Source of the DNA: an uncultured Oscillospiraceae bacterium
GTDB taxonomy: Bacteria; Bacillota; Clostridia; Oscillospirales; Acutalibacteraceae
Reading direction: 5' to 3'
Length of the DNA: 9,398 nt
NCBI GenBank assembly: GCA_900544515.1
Contig: UQVI01000068.1
Location: forward strand, 1-9,398
Both the position numbers and the translations under genes were made by a program. Positions 1 through 6,996 of this stretch are shown piece after piece. A model generated the notes under the pieces. That model was not told the origin of the DNA, did no database searches, and saw only the letters and a program-made list of their open reading frames with translations. Position 1 is the stretch's first letter. Each line of letters starts with the position of its first letter.

Positions 1-78
1 ATAGCTGAAAAGATAATGATTTTAAGCAACACTTCGTTATCGCGCCTCAGCTTTTGTATGCAGGGTATTACGCTTCAA

Positions 79-1326
79 TTATTCACTTCTCAGTGCATCA
101 ATAGGACTCATCTGGGCTGCCTTCTTTGCCGGATAAATACCGAAGAACAATCCGACACCACTGGAGAACAGAAGAGCAAGAGCAATAAGCCACCATGTAA
201 TATTAGGTGCTATATCAATGATTGAGCAGGCGGCGAATGCACCAGCAACACCTATGGTAACACCAATGGCACCACCGATCAGACACAGGATGATTGACTC
301 GGTCAAAAACTGCATCGTTATGACCTTCGTCTTTGCTCCCAATGATTTTCGGATACCGATTTCTCTTGTACGCTCTGTAACCGATACGAGCATAATATTC
401 ATTACGCCTATGCCGCCGACTATAAGTGAAATTGCGCCAACACAAGCAATAAAAGCTGTGAGGACAGACATAATAATATCAACAATTTCAACATATGTTG
501 CCATATTCTGAGCAGTATACATATTATTGGAATAATTACCATGCGCTGATTTCAAATAGTTTACTGTTGCATTTCCAACTGCGTCATAATCATACCCCTC
601 TTCAGCAATAACAAATGCACTGCTGAGCTGAGCATCAGCACCTGTTATCTGTGTAAGCGTTGTACAGGGCATAAATAAAGCAATCATAACCTGATCTGAA
701 TTCATCTGGAACATATCAGCCATACTGCCCCCACCCATTGAATTAACCATCTGGTCAATGTTCGCAACACCGCAAACCTTTACCTTCATTGATTTACCAC
801 TTGAGGAAACTGTTATATATTCATTGGTAACATCTTCATATCCAAAGGCTGTCTTGGCAGACAGTGTACCGATTACGGCTACAGGAGCATTTGAATCATA
901 CTCTTCATCATTAAAGAAGCGTCCATAGTCACAGGGAGCAGTAAGTGCAAACTGAACATCACTGTTTACACCTATCATCATTACAGTTGCCTCAGTAGCT
1001 GATTTATCTATCGTAGCTCTGCCAAAGCCCATAAGCATTGGAGAACAGCGCTCAACACCCTTAACCTTATTTTTGATATTTTCAATATCGTCAAGAGTCA
1101 TATAATCGTTTTCAGTTGCTGTTGTTGCATCAACACTGACAAGCACTGCATTAGAGCCCATATCCTCAATCATACCGACAATATAGTCTCTTACACCGGT
1201 ACCGGCACCGATAATCATAATTACGGAGCTTATACCTATTATGATACCAAGCATTGTAAGAAGGCTGCGCATCCAGTTTGATTTGATACACTTGACAGCG
1301 ATTTTCAGACTTTCCTTAATATTCAC
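79..1326 (-). CDS. MacB/FtsX-type ABC transporter permease
   Basis: Membrane subunit of a MacB-family (type VII) ABC exporter; in this family the permease transmits ATP-driven motion to an extracytoplasmic adaptor and moves peptides, lipoproteins or drugs. The 415 residues give one N-terminal membrane helix (about 22-42), a large extracytoplasmic MacB_PCD domain (about 45-275), then a C-terminal FtsX domain with three helices (about 283-312, 342-368, 377-397). The loop TERTREIGIRKSLGA (318-331) and the tail YPAKKAAQMSPIDALR (398-413) are family hallmarks. There is no fused ATPase domain, unlike E. coli MacB, so a separate ATP-binding protein is needed; none is in the window. The start is GTG at 1326-1324, preceded by AAGGAG with an 8-base gap, and the first helix follows at once. 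It lies 12 bases after the adaptor gene, so the two are surely co-transcribed. The substrate cannot be told from sequence. Confidence 0.92.
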   Translation of the reverse strand: MNIKESLKIAVKCIKSNWMRSLLTMLGIIIGISSVIMIIGAGTGVRDYIVGMIEDMGSNAVLVSVDATTATENDYMTLDDIENIKNKVKGVERCSPMLMGFGRATIDKSATEATVMMIGVNSDVQFALTAPCDYGRFFNDEEYDSNAPVAVIGTLSAKTAFGYEDVTNEYITVSSSGKSMKVKVCGVANIDQMVNSMGGGSMADMFQMNSDQVMIALFMPCTTLTQITGADAQLSSAFVIAEEGYDYDAVGNATVNYLKSAHGNYSNNMYTAQNMATYVEIVDIIMSVLTAFIACVGAISLIVGGIGVMNIMLVSVTERTREIGIRKSLGAKTKVITMQFLTESIILCLIGGAIGVTIGVAGAFAACSIIDIAPNITWWLIALALLFSSGVGLFFGIYPAKKAAQMSPIDALRSE

Positions 1327-1338
1327 GCTGAAATCTCC
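1327..1338 (-). promoter_or_regulatory. Ribosome binding site that fixes a GTG start
   Basis: On the minus strand this 12-base gap, with the adjoining adaptor stop codon, reads TAAGGAGATTTCAGC directly before GTG. The AAGGAG core sits 8 bases from the GTG and overlaps the TAA stop of the upstream adaptor, which suggests translational coupling of adaptor and permease. Confidence 0.75.
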
Positions 1339-3075
1339 TTACTTTTCTATAACTTTTACCTTAAATGTATCTTCTTCGTAGGTTGATTCAGGAGCAGCAA
1401 CAATTCTGTCACCGACTTTAAGACCTGATTTTACCTGATATATAGCGTCAGATACTGCACCTGTTTCAATCAGAGTCTTTGTTACAGTCTTTTCTTCCTC
1501 ATCATAAAGGTATACATATGAGCCTGTTTTTTCAAGCTTAATCGCTTCAATAGGAACTGCAACAACGCCTAAATATTCACCTGTCTTAATCTCAACATCA
1601 GCATCAAAGCCGGCAATAATATTTTCATCTGTCTCTGGAATTGTAACTGTACAATCAACACCTGCACCTGTACCTGTAAGGCTTGAAAGTCCGCTAATAC
1701 CTGCCATAGAACCTACGCTGTCAAGAATACTGCCTGAAGAACCGCCTGTTGCAGTAGGCGCTATTGCAGAAACCTCACCATCATAAGAACCATATGCGGT
1801 AGTTACCTTTACAGGCATACCAACCTTTACCTTATGTAAATCATATTCACTAAGACTTACAGTTACAGCCATTGAATTCAAATTCTCAAGCTTGATTCCT
1901 GTTGAAAGAAGTGTGGTCTGTGTGCCTGCCTCAATATCAACTTCTGTTATTGTACCGTCGAATGAAGCAACCCAGCCTTCTTCCATTTCCTTTTTCTGCT
2001 GCTCAAGCGTATCAAGCGCCTTCTTTGATGCATCAATAGCCTTCTTCTGTGCAGTGAGCATAGTATCATCTGACTGTACTTTATAGATAGCGTACTGTGC
2101 CTCAAGGGATGCAAGCTGAAGCTGAGCCGCAGTTAATGAAACATTGTTTGAATTAATAAGAGCACTTGTAACCGCTTCAAAATCAATTGCTGAAACAGCA
2201 GCATGAATCATATCCACAGCTACATCGCTCTCAACAATCAGATTAGCAGCGTCAATAATACCATCCTTAAGTGCCTTTGAAACAGCAGCAGCCACTCTGT
2301 CTGCTATAACATCACTGTCAAACACACCCTCCTCAATGGCATCGGTAATTGTCTTTGTAATAATTTCAGTTAATGCTGTAAGCGTGTGAAGATCATTTGT
2401 AATCTGACTTAAATTCTTATTAAGCTCAGCAAGTGCCTCTGCAAGAGAACCAATATCTGATGCGGATGATGTCGGAGCAGTAGTAGGAGTCGTTGTGCTT
2501 TCACTTACAGACGGCATTGTCGGCTGACGTCTTGTAGTTGAAGGCTTTGTTGTCTCTCTTTTTGTAGTGGTTCTGGCGGTTGTTTTTTTCGTAGTTTTCT
2601 TAACAGTAGTAGCTGACTTTTTCTTAAGCTTTTCAATTGTCTTTTCAGTTTCAGCAATTTCAGACTTAATTGCATCAGCCTTTTTCTTTGCTGAGCTCTG
2701 TGATGCAACAGCACTGTTATAACTGCTGAGTGACTCGTTATAGCTTGAACGAAGTGAATTTATCTGACTGTCAAGTGACTCAACATTAAAGGTTGCAAGA
2801 ACATCGCCCTTCTTAACCTTGTCGCCTACCTTAACAAAAACTTCTTTAACAGTTGCAACAGTTCCAACCTTATACTCTTTTACGGAGCCGGAGGAAACCT
2901 CACCGGTTAAAGAAACGCTTTCATAGATGTCATCAGTAGCGATTGTATAAAGCGAAACTTCTTTACCGCTGTTTGCTTTTGAAACACCGAAAATAACTCC
3001 GGCAACAATTGCAATAACAAGAATAATGCAAATTGGAATTATTATTTTCTTTTTACTTTTCTTTACAGTTGCCAT
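1339..3075 (-). CDS. MacA/HlyD-family efflux adaptor with large hairpin insertion
   Basis: Membrane-fusion (adaptor) subunit expected to work with the MacB-type permease just downstream. The 578 residues show a lysine-rich cytoplasmic N-terminus, one membrane anchor (about 11-30), the first half of a biotinyl/lipoyl-like domain (about 62-98, with VKEVFVKVGDKVKKGDVL), a coiled-coil arm (about 100-153), the second arm (about 313-366), the second lipoyl half (about 367-395, FDGTITEVDIEAG), a beta-barrel domain (about 400-500) and a membrane-proximal domain (about 500-578). Odd: between the two coiled-coil arms lies about 160 extra residues, first a Thr/Lys/Pro/Ser-rich low-complexity stretch (about 153-207), then a predicted helical block (about 208-312). 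Usual MacA-type adaptors are under 400 residues, so this is much longer. Start ATG at 3075 has AGAGG 8 bases upstream. A strong promoter lies 45-73 bases upstream. Substrate unknown. Confidence 0.88.
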   Translation of the reverse strand: MATVKKSKKKIIIPICIILVIAIVAGVIFGVSKANSGKEVSLYTIATDDIYESVSLTGEVSSGSVKEYKVGTVATVKEVFVKVGDKVKKGDVLATFNVESLDSQINSLRSSYNESLSSYNSAVASQSSAKKKADAIKSEIAETEKTIEKLKKKSATTVKKTTKKTTARTTTKRETTKPSTTRRQPTMPSVSESTTTPTTAPTSSASDIGSLAEALAELNKNLSQITNDLHTLTALTEIITKTITDAIEEGVFDSDVIADRVAAAVSKALKDGIIDAANLIVESDVAVDMIHAAVSAIDFEAVTSALINSNNVSLTAAQLQLASLEAQYAIYKVQSDDTMLTAQKKAIDASKKALDTLEQQKKEMEEGWVASFDGTITEVDIEAGTQTTLLSTGIKLENLNSMAVTVSLSEYDLHKVKVGMPVKVTTAYGSYDGEVSAIAPTATGGSSGSILDSVGSMAGISGLSSLTGTGAGVDCTVTIPETDENIIAGFDADVEIKTGEYLGVVAVPIEAIKLEKTGSYVYLYDEEEKTVTKTLIETGAVSDAIYQVKSGLKVGDRIVAAPESTYEEDTFKVKVIEK

Positions 3076-3119
3076 AAAACTAACCTCTGCTTTATATTGA
3101 TTTATAATTTTGTATGATT

Positions 3120-3148
3120 AGTATAATTCCGTTTTGTATAATTGTCAA
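3120..3148 (-). promoter_or_regulatory. Sigma-A promoter for the adaptor-permease operon
   Basis: On the minus strand a perfect -35 box TTGACA (3148-3143) and a -10 box TATACT (3125-3120) are separated by exactly 17 bases. Transcription should start near 3113, giving a leader of about 38 bases before the adaptor ATG. This near-consensus promoter sits in the 107-base gap after purD, so the transporter genes can be expressed apart from the pur operon. No operator repeat is obvious. No hairpin plus U-tract is seen between the purD stop and the promoter, so read-through from purD is also possible. Confidence 0.8.
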
Positions 3149-3182
3149 TAACAAATTGTAAATTTCACGATTTATTCACAAC

Positions 3183-4457
3183 TTATTTTGCATTAAGTGC
3201 TTTCTGACCGATATCTTTTCTGTAATGCGCATTTTCAAACTTGATTTTATCTACGGCAGCATATGATTTTTCAAGTGCCTCTTCAAGAGTATTGCCCAGA
3301 GCAGTAACACCTAATACACGGCCGCCTGAGGTAACGAGTTTTTCGTCATTTATTGCAGTGCCTGCGTGATATACCGTAACACCGTCGAGCTGACCCTCAG
3401 TAAGACCTGTAATTTCTATTCCTTTCGGATAGGATTTAGGATAGCCGCCTGATGCCATAATGACACAGGTGCAAGCCTCATCAGACCATTCTATGTCAAG
3501 CTCTGAAAGTGTTTCATTATTAATAGCCTCAAAGATATCCATTATATCTGTTTTAAGTCTTGGAAGAACAACCTGTGTTTCCGGATCACCGAAACGGCAG
3601 TTGTACTCAATAACCTTTGGTCCCTTCGGTGTAATCATCAAACCGAAGTACAGACATCCCTTAAAGGTTCTGCCCTCCGCATTCATTGCATTGATTGTAG
3701 GAACAAAGATTTTTTCCATACATTCCTTTGCAACATCGTCAGTATAATAAGGGTTTGGAGAAACAGTGCCCATACCGCCTGTGTTGAGCCCCTTATCGCC
3801 GTCAAGAGCTCTCTTATGGTCCATTGATGAAACCATAGGCTTAATACACTTACCGTCAGTAAATGCAAGAACGGATACCTCAGGACCTGTCAGAAATTCC
3901 TCAACAACAACATTATTTCCTGACGCACCGAAGATTTTATCCTCCATAATTTCCTTAACACCTGCAATTGCCTCATCAAGTGTTTCAGGAATGATAACGC
4001 CCTTACCCAGTGCAAGACCGTCTGCTTTGATTACTGCAGGAAATTCATTCTTTTCTTTAAGATAATCAATAACATCCTCAGCCTTGTCAAACACCCTGTA
4101 TTCAGCAGTAGGGATATTGTATTTAAGCATCAGGTCCTTTGAAAATACCTTTGAACCCTCAATGATTGCTGCATTGGCTTTTGGTCCGAAGGTGGCAAAG
4201 CCTGCATCGTTAAGTGCATCTACCATACCTGCAACAAGCGGATCATCAGGAGCAACTACAACGAAATCAGCCTTGATTTCCTTAGCAAGATTAACAACAC
4301 CATCAATATCTGTTGCAGAAACATTGTAGCAATCTGCATCATACGAAATACCGCCGTTACCGGGACAGCAGGCAATACTGCCAACTCTGTCTGATTCTTT
4401 TATCTTTCTTATAAGTGCGTGCTCTCTTCCGCCGCCTCCTACTACTAATACTTTCAT
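3183..4457 (-). CDS. purD: Phosphoribosylamine-glycine ligase (GAR synthetase) PurD
   Basis: Second step of de novo purine synthesis: joins glycine to 5-phosphoribosylamine with ATP to form GAR, in the cytoplasm. The 424 residues match the usual monofunctional PurD length. Visible motifs are the N-terminal VLVVGGGGREHAL (3-15), the ATP-grasp segment AVIKADGLALGKGV (141-154), VVVEEFLTGPEVS (183-195), DHKRALDGDKGLNTGGMG (213-230) and the metal/nucleotide motif VIEYNCRFGDPETQ (282-295), followed by the C-terminal domain (from about 330). The segment VVAPDDPLVAG (67-77) has PDD where E. coli-type enzymes have PEA; I take this as lineage variation. Start ATG at 4457 has AGGAG 7 bases upstream. It is the last pur gene here but is set apart from purO by a 165-base hairpin-rich spacer, whereas the other pur genes are 5-9 bases apart or overlap. 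Confidence 0.97.
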   Translation of the reverse strand: MKVLVVGGGGREHALIRKIKESDRVGSIACCPGNGGISYDADCYNVSATDIDGVVNLAKEIKADFVVVAPDDPLVAGMVDALNDAGFATFGPKANAAIIEGSKVFSKDLMLKYNIPTAEYRVFDKAEDVIDYLKEKNEFPAVIKADGLALGKGVIIPETLDEAIAGVKEIMEDKIFGASGNNVVVEEFLTGPEVSVLAFTDGKCIKPMVSSMDHKRALDGDKGLNTGGMGTVSPNPYYTDDVAKECMEKIFVPTINAMNAEGRTFKGCLYFGLMITPKGPKVIEYNCRFGDPETQVVLPRLKTDIMDIFEAINNETLSELDIEWSDEACTCVIMASGGYPKSYPKGIEITGLTEGQLDGVTVYHAGTAINDEKLVTSGGRVLGVTALGNTLEEALEKSYAAVDKIKFENAHYRKDIGQKALNAK

Positions 4458-4486
4458 ATTTAATCTCCTTTTTATGTTTATTATGC

Positions 4487-4620
4487 GGAATAATTTCCTA
4501 TTCCCATAGTTTAGTAAACTATACCATTGCGAATTGTTATATGGCGGATATTGAATCGCCCATACAATGAATACTTCAGTATTTAAAGCACAATAGGACG
4601 ATTAAAAAACCGTCCTTGTG
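4487..4620. repeat. Array of five consecutive inverted repeats in the purO-purD spacer
   Basis: The 165-base gap 4458-4622 holds no gene but is almost filled by inverted repeats. In plus coordinates: 4487-4504 (GGAATA/TATTCC, 6-base loop); 4506-4522 (ATAGTTTAGTAAACTAT, a perfect 17-base palindrome); 4525-4569 (outer CATTG/CAATG, inner TATGGCG/CGCCCATA with one bulge); 4570-4583 (AATACTTCAGTATT); and 4589-4620 (see the separate entry). None is followed by a proper U-run on the minus strand, so simple termination is not supported. The inner palindrome of 4525-4569 (GGCGGATATTGAATCGCCC) resembles, from memory, REP-like intergenic palindromes of gut Clostridia; this is unverified. It may be a decayed repeat element, an RNA processing or stability region, or a leader controlling purD. 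Confidence 0.7.
4589..4620 (-). other. Hairpin directly after the purO stop codon
   Basis: On the minus strand the stem GGACGGTT/AATCGTCC (8 pairs, loop TTTT) is extended outward by CACAA/TTGTG past a two-base bulge. It begins 2 bases after the purO stop. One pair is G-U in the minus-strand RNA but would be A-C in plus-strand RNA, which favours a structure acting in the pur transcript. The 3' side is followed by CTTTAAATAC, not a U-tract, so I do not call an intrinsic terminator; it could protect the 3' end of the upstream transcript, pause polymerase or be part of a repeat. Confidence 0.6.
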
Positions 4621-4622
4621 AT

Positions 4623-5324
4623 TTATTTATTCTTATTTATAATTCTTGTTTCCTCTTCGCCTGTTTCAAGATTAATGAAGCGTGTGAAAAGTGAAACCTT
4701 GTTATCCTCATTGAGGTTTGCCCATATCATATCGGTGAATGAGTCGATATCGCCGTCAATTACAACCGGTGTCGGCTCACCTTCAAAAGAAGGAATAGGA
4801 TCACCGTCACATTTATATGTATGAATAAAATGACCTAAACCAGCTACAGCAGGATATTCATAGAAAAAACGAACACACTGCGGCTCACCGTTATTTGATT
4901 TTAATATTGAAAGATTATAATCGCCGTTTGACTTAACAACACCGGAAATTCTTGGTGTATAATTAGGAGCATCAGGCTCAAATTCACGTGTAACCAGTGC
5001 ATGATGATAACAGAATCCCTCACTCATATGATCATAGATAGTGTCTGTCTGGTCTCCATTTGTAACAATTGTTTTGCCGTCAATTTTCAAAACAGGATTA
5101 TAAATAATAAGGCTCGGGTCTTCCATTTTTGATTCATCAAAAGCCTTTGTACGAATACCGCCTCTGTCGTTTTCCTCAAAAATTCTGTTACGGCTGTTCA
5201 CACTTCTGCCCATAATGAAATAAGCAATAACTGCATTTTTGCCGTCCTTTGATTTACCTAGAACGATACCGCGTCCCGGATATGAATTTGTACTTAATTC
5301 CTTTTCAAGAGTTGTAATTTCCAT
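4623..5324 (-). CDS. purO: Archaeal-type IMP cyclohydrolase PurO
   Basis: Predicted to close the ring of FAICAR to give IMP, the final step of purine synthesis, in the cytoplasm. The 233 residues fit the PurO (IMP_cyclohyd) family, first known in methanogens and also found in many Clostridia, where it replaces the cyclohydrolase half of bifunctional PurH. Signs are the N-terminal YPGRGIVLGKSKDGK (15-29), the Arg/Asn segment FIMGRSVNSRNRIF (36-49), IIYNPV (73-78), TNGDQTDTIYD (88-98) and GDPIPSFEGEPTP (174-186). Family recognition is from memory of these motifs; no catalytic residue is claimed. Its place inside a purE-purM-purN-purD cluster supports the call. The ATG at 5324 has GAGG 7 bases upstream, overlapping the TGA stop of purN (TGAGG), so the two are probably translationally coupled. 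A separate AICAR transformylase is required and is not in the window. Confidence 0.88.
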   Translation of the reverse strand: MEITTLEKELSTNSYPGRGIVLGKSKDGKNAVIAYFIMGRSVNSRNRIFEENDRGGIRTKAFDESKMEDPSLIIYNPVLKIDGKTIVTNGDQTDTIYDHMSEGFCYHHALVTREFEPDAPNYTPRISGVVKSNGDYNLSILKSNNGEPQCVRFFYEYPAVAGLGHFIHTYKCDGDPIPSFEGEPTPVVIDGDIDSFTDMIWANLNEDNKVSLFTRFINLETGEEETRIINKNK

Positions 5325-5333
5325 TCTATCACC

Positions 5334-5957
5334 TCAGATTATTTCAGTCTTATTATCAATTACTTTTATTCTGCCTTCACAGAAAAGGGACACAGCCTGC
5401 GGAAGAATTTTCCATTCACACTGTTCCATAACTCTTTTCTGCAAAATCTCAGGAGTATCACCGTTTTCAACAGCAGCCGCTTTCTGAAGAATAATCGGTC
5501 CGCCGTCGCACTCCTCTGTTACAAAATGGACTGTTGCACCTGTCAGCTTAACACCCTTTTCCAGCACAGCCTCGTGAACATGAAGTCCGTAAAAGCCTTT
5601 GCCGCAAAAGGACGGAATCAGAGCAGGATGAACATTCATCATCTTGTAAGGAAAAGCCTTGACAATCTGCTCATCCAGTATTGTCATAAAGCCTGCATAA
5701 ACAACAAGGTCTGCCTTTTCCTCAATGAGTGCATCGGTTACTGCTTTTGTATAAGTATGAACATCATCATACTCTTTTCTTGCAATAACACGGGTAGCAA
5801 TACCGTTTTTCTCAGCTCTTTCAAGAGCATAGGCATCAGATTTTGAAGCAATAACACAGGTGATTTTTCCATTCTTGATTTCACCGCGATTCTGGGCATC
5901 AATCAGTGCCTGCAGATTTGTGCCGCCGCCTGATACAAGAACTGCTATGTTCATCAT
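5334..5957 (-). CDS. purN: Phosphoribosylglycinamide formyltransferase PurN
   Basis: Transfers a formyl group from 10-formyltetrahydrofolate to GAR to make FGAR (third step). The 207 residues are typical in length. Visible are the phosphate-binding N-terminus IAVLVSGGGTNLQALI (4-19), YAGFMTIL (87-94), the catalytic MNVHPALIPSF (107-117; Asn108 and His110) and the third catalytic residue Asp151 in TEECDGGPI (147-155), equivalent to the Asn-His-Asp triad of E. coli PurN. The ATG at 5957 overlaps the TGA of purM by four bases (ATGA), and a second ATG follows at once (5954), so initiation could be at either. There is only a weak, distant AAGGG upstream, fitting translational coupling to purM. It converts the PurD product, although purD is two genes downstream. 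Confidence 0.96.
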   Translation of the reverse strand: MMNIAVLVSGGGTNLQALIDAQNRGEIKNGKITCVIASKSDAYALERAEKNGIATRVIARKEYDDVHTYTKAVTDALIEEKADLVVYAGFMTILDEQIVKAFPYKMMNVHPALIPSFCGKGFYGLHVHEAVLEKGVKLTGATVHFVTEECDGGPIILQKAAAVENGDTPEILQKRVMEQCEWKILPQAVSLFCEGRIKVIDNKTEII

Positions 5958-6991
5958 ACTAATTCAACACCCTTTTCGCCTGCTTTGATTTCGCCAATAA
6001 TGGCAGCCTGCTCACCGTTTTCCTCAAGAATACGTACAGCCTCATCTGCCTTATCAGCGTCAACTGCAATCACAAGGCCTGTACCCATATTAAAGGTGTT
6101 ATACATATCTCTTTCTGGAATATTGCCTGTTTTCGCAATAAGGTCAAAGATAGGCTTTTTAAAGCATTTATCCTTTTCAATAACAGCAGTAAAGCCGTCA
6201 CTAAGCATTCTCGGTACATTTTCATAAAAACCGCCGCCTGTGATATGGCTGATTGCATTTACAGTCACCTTTTCCATAAGTGCAAGAAGAGGTTTCACAT
6301 AAATTCTAGTAGGAGTAATAAGTTCCTCACCGAGCGTTTTACCAAGCTCGTCGTAGTATACCTTTATGGTCTCTTCATTGATATTGAATACTTTTCTGAT
6401 AAGTGAAAAGCCATTTGAATGAATACCTGATGATGCAACACCGATAAGGGCATCGCCTGCCTTAAGATTTTCACCTGAAACAAGCTTGTCCTTTTCGCCG
6501 ATACCAACAGTAAAGCCTGCAAGGTCATATTCCTCATTCGGCATAAGACCCGGATGCTCCGCAGTCTCACCGCCTACAAGAGCACAGCCGGCCTGAACAC
6601 AGCCCTCTGCAACACCTGCAACAATCTGTGCAATCTTTTCAGGATAGTTTTTGCCGCAGGCAATATAGTCAAGGAAGAAGAGTGGCTTAGCACCTGAGCA
6701 GGCAACGTCGTTAACACACATTGCCACGCAGTCAATGCCGACTGTATCATGCTTGTCCATAAGGTAAGCAAGCTTGATTTTTGTTCCTACACCGTCTGTA
6801 CCTGATACAAGAACAGGATTCTTATACTCGCCGTAAGGGATTTCAAACATACCGCCGAAACCGCCGATACCACCGAGCACACCCGGAATCGTTGTTCTTT
6901 TAACATGTGATTTAATAAGCTCAACAGATTCATAACCTGCGGTTACATCAACACCTGCTGCTGCATAGCTTTCGCTGAAACTTTTTTCCAT
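5954..6991 (-). CDS. purM: Phosphoribosylformylglycinamidine cyclo-ligase (AIR synthetase) PurM
   Basis: ATP-dependent ring closure of FGAM to AIR (fifth step). The 345 residues equal the usual full length. Motifs: SYAAAGVDVTAGYE (8-21), the glycine-rich GGIGGFGG (40-47), SGTDGVGTKIKLA (63-75), DCVAMCVNDVACSGAKPLFF (87-106), GGETAEHPG (140-148), the region ASSGIHSNGFSL (186-197), ISHITGGGFYENVPR (247-261) and NTFNMGTG (298-305). These match the PurM/AIRS N- and C-terminal domains with no gaps. The start is ATG at 6991, 5 bases after the purE stop. The AAGGAG lies inside the last codons of purE, 11 bases from the ATG, somewhat long. It overlaps purN by four bases at its end. Its product AIR is the substrate of the purE pathway step. 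Confidence 0.97.
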   Translation of the reverse strand: MEKSFSESYAAAGVDVTAGYESVELIKSHVKRTTIPGVLGGIGGFGGMFEIPYGEYKNPVLVSGTDGVGTKIKLAYLMDKHDTVGIDCVAMCVNDVACSGAKPLFFLDYIACGKNYPEKIAQIVAGVAEGCVQAGCALVGGETAEHPGLMPNEEYDLAGFTVGIGEKDKLVSGENLKAGDALIGVASSGIHSNGFSLIRKVFNINEETIKVYYDELGKTLGEELITPTRIYVKPLLALMEKVTVNAISHITGGGFYENVPRMLSDGFTAVIEKDKCFKKPIFDLIAKTGNIPERDMYNTFNMGTGLVIAVDADKADEAVRILEENGEQAAIIGEIKAGEKGVELV

Positions 6992-6996
6992 ATCTG

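Noticed and set aside
1..78. Terminator after the permease (AGCTGA near 50 pairing with TCAGCT near 5)
   Set aside because: Six pairs across a loop of about 36 bases and no U-tract; too weak to call.
3460..4329. Plus-strand open frames opposite purD (and similar ones opposite other genes)
   Set aside because: They are shadows of a strongly conserved minus-strand gene, lack ribosome binding sites and match no known protein pattern.
4589..4620. Intrinsic terminator after purO
   Set aside because: The stem is good but is followed by CTTTAAATAC on the minus strand and by GATTTATTTATT on the plus strand, with no proper U-run on either.
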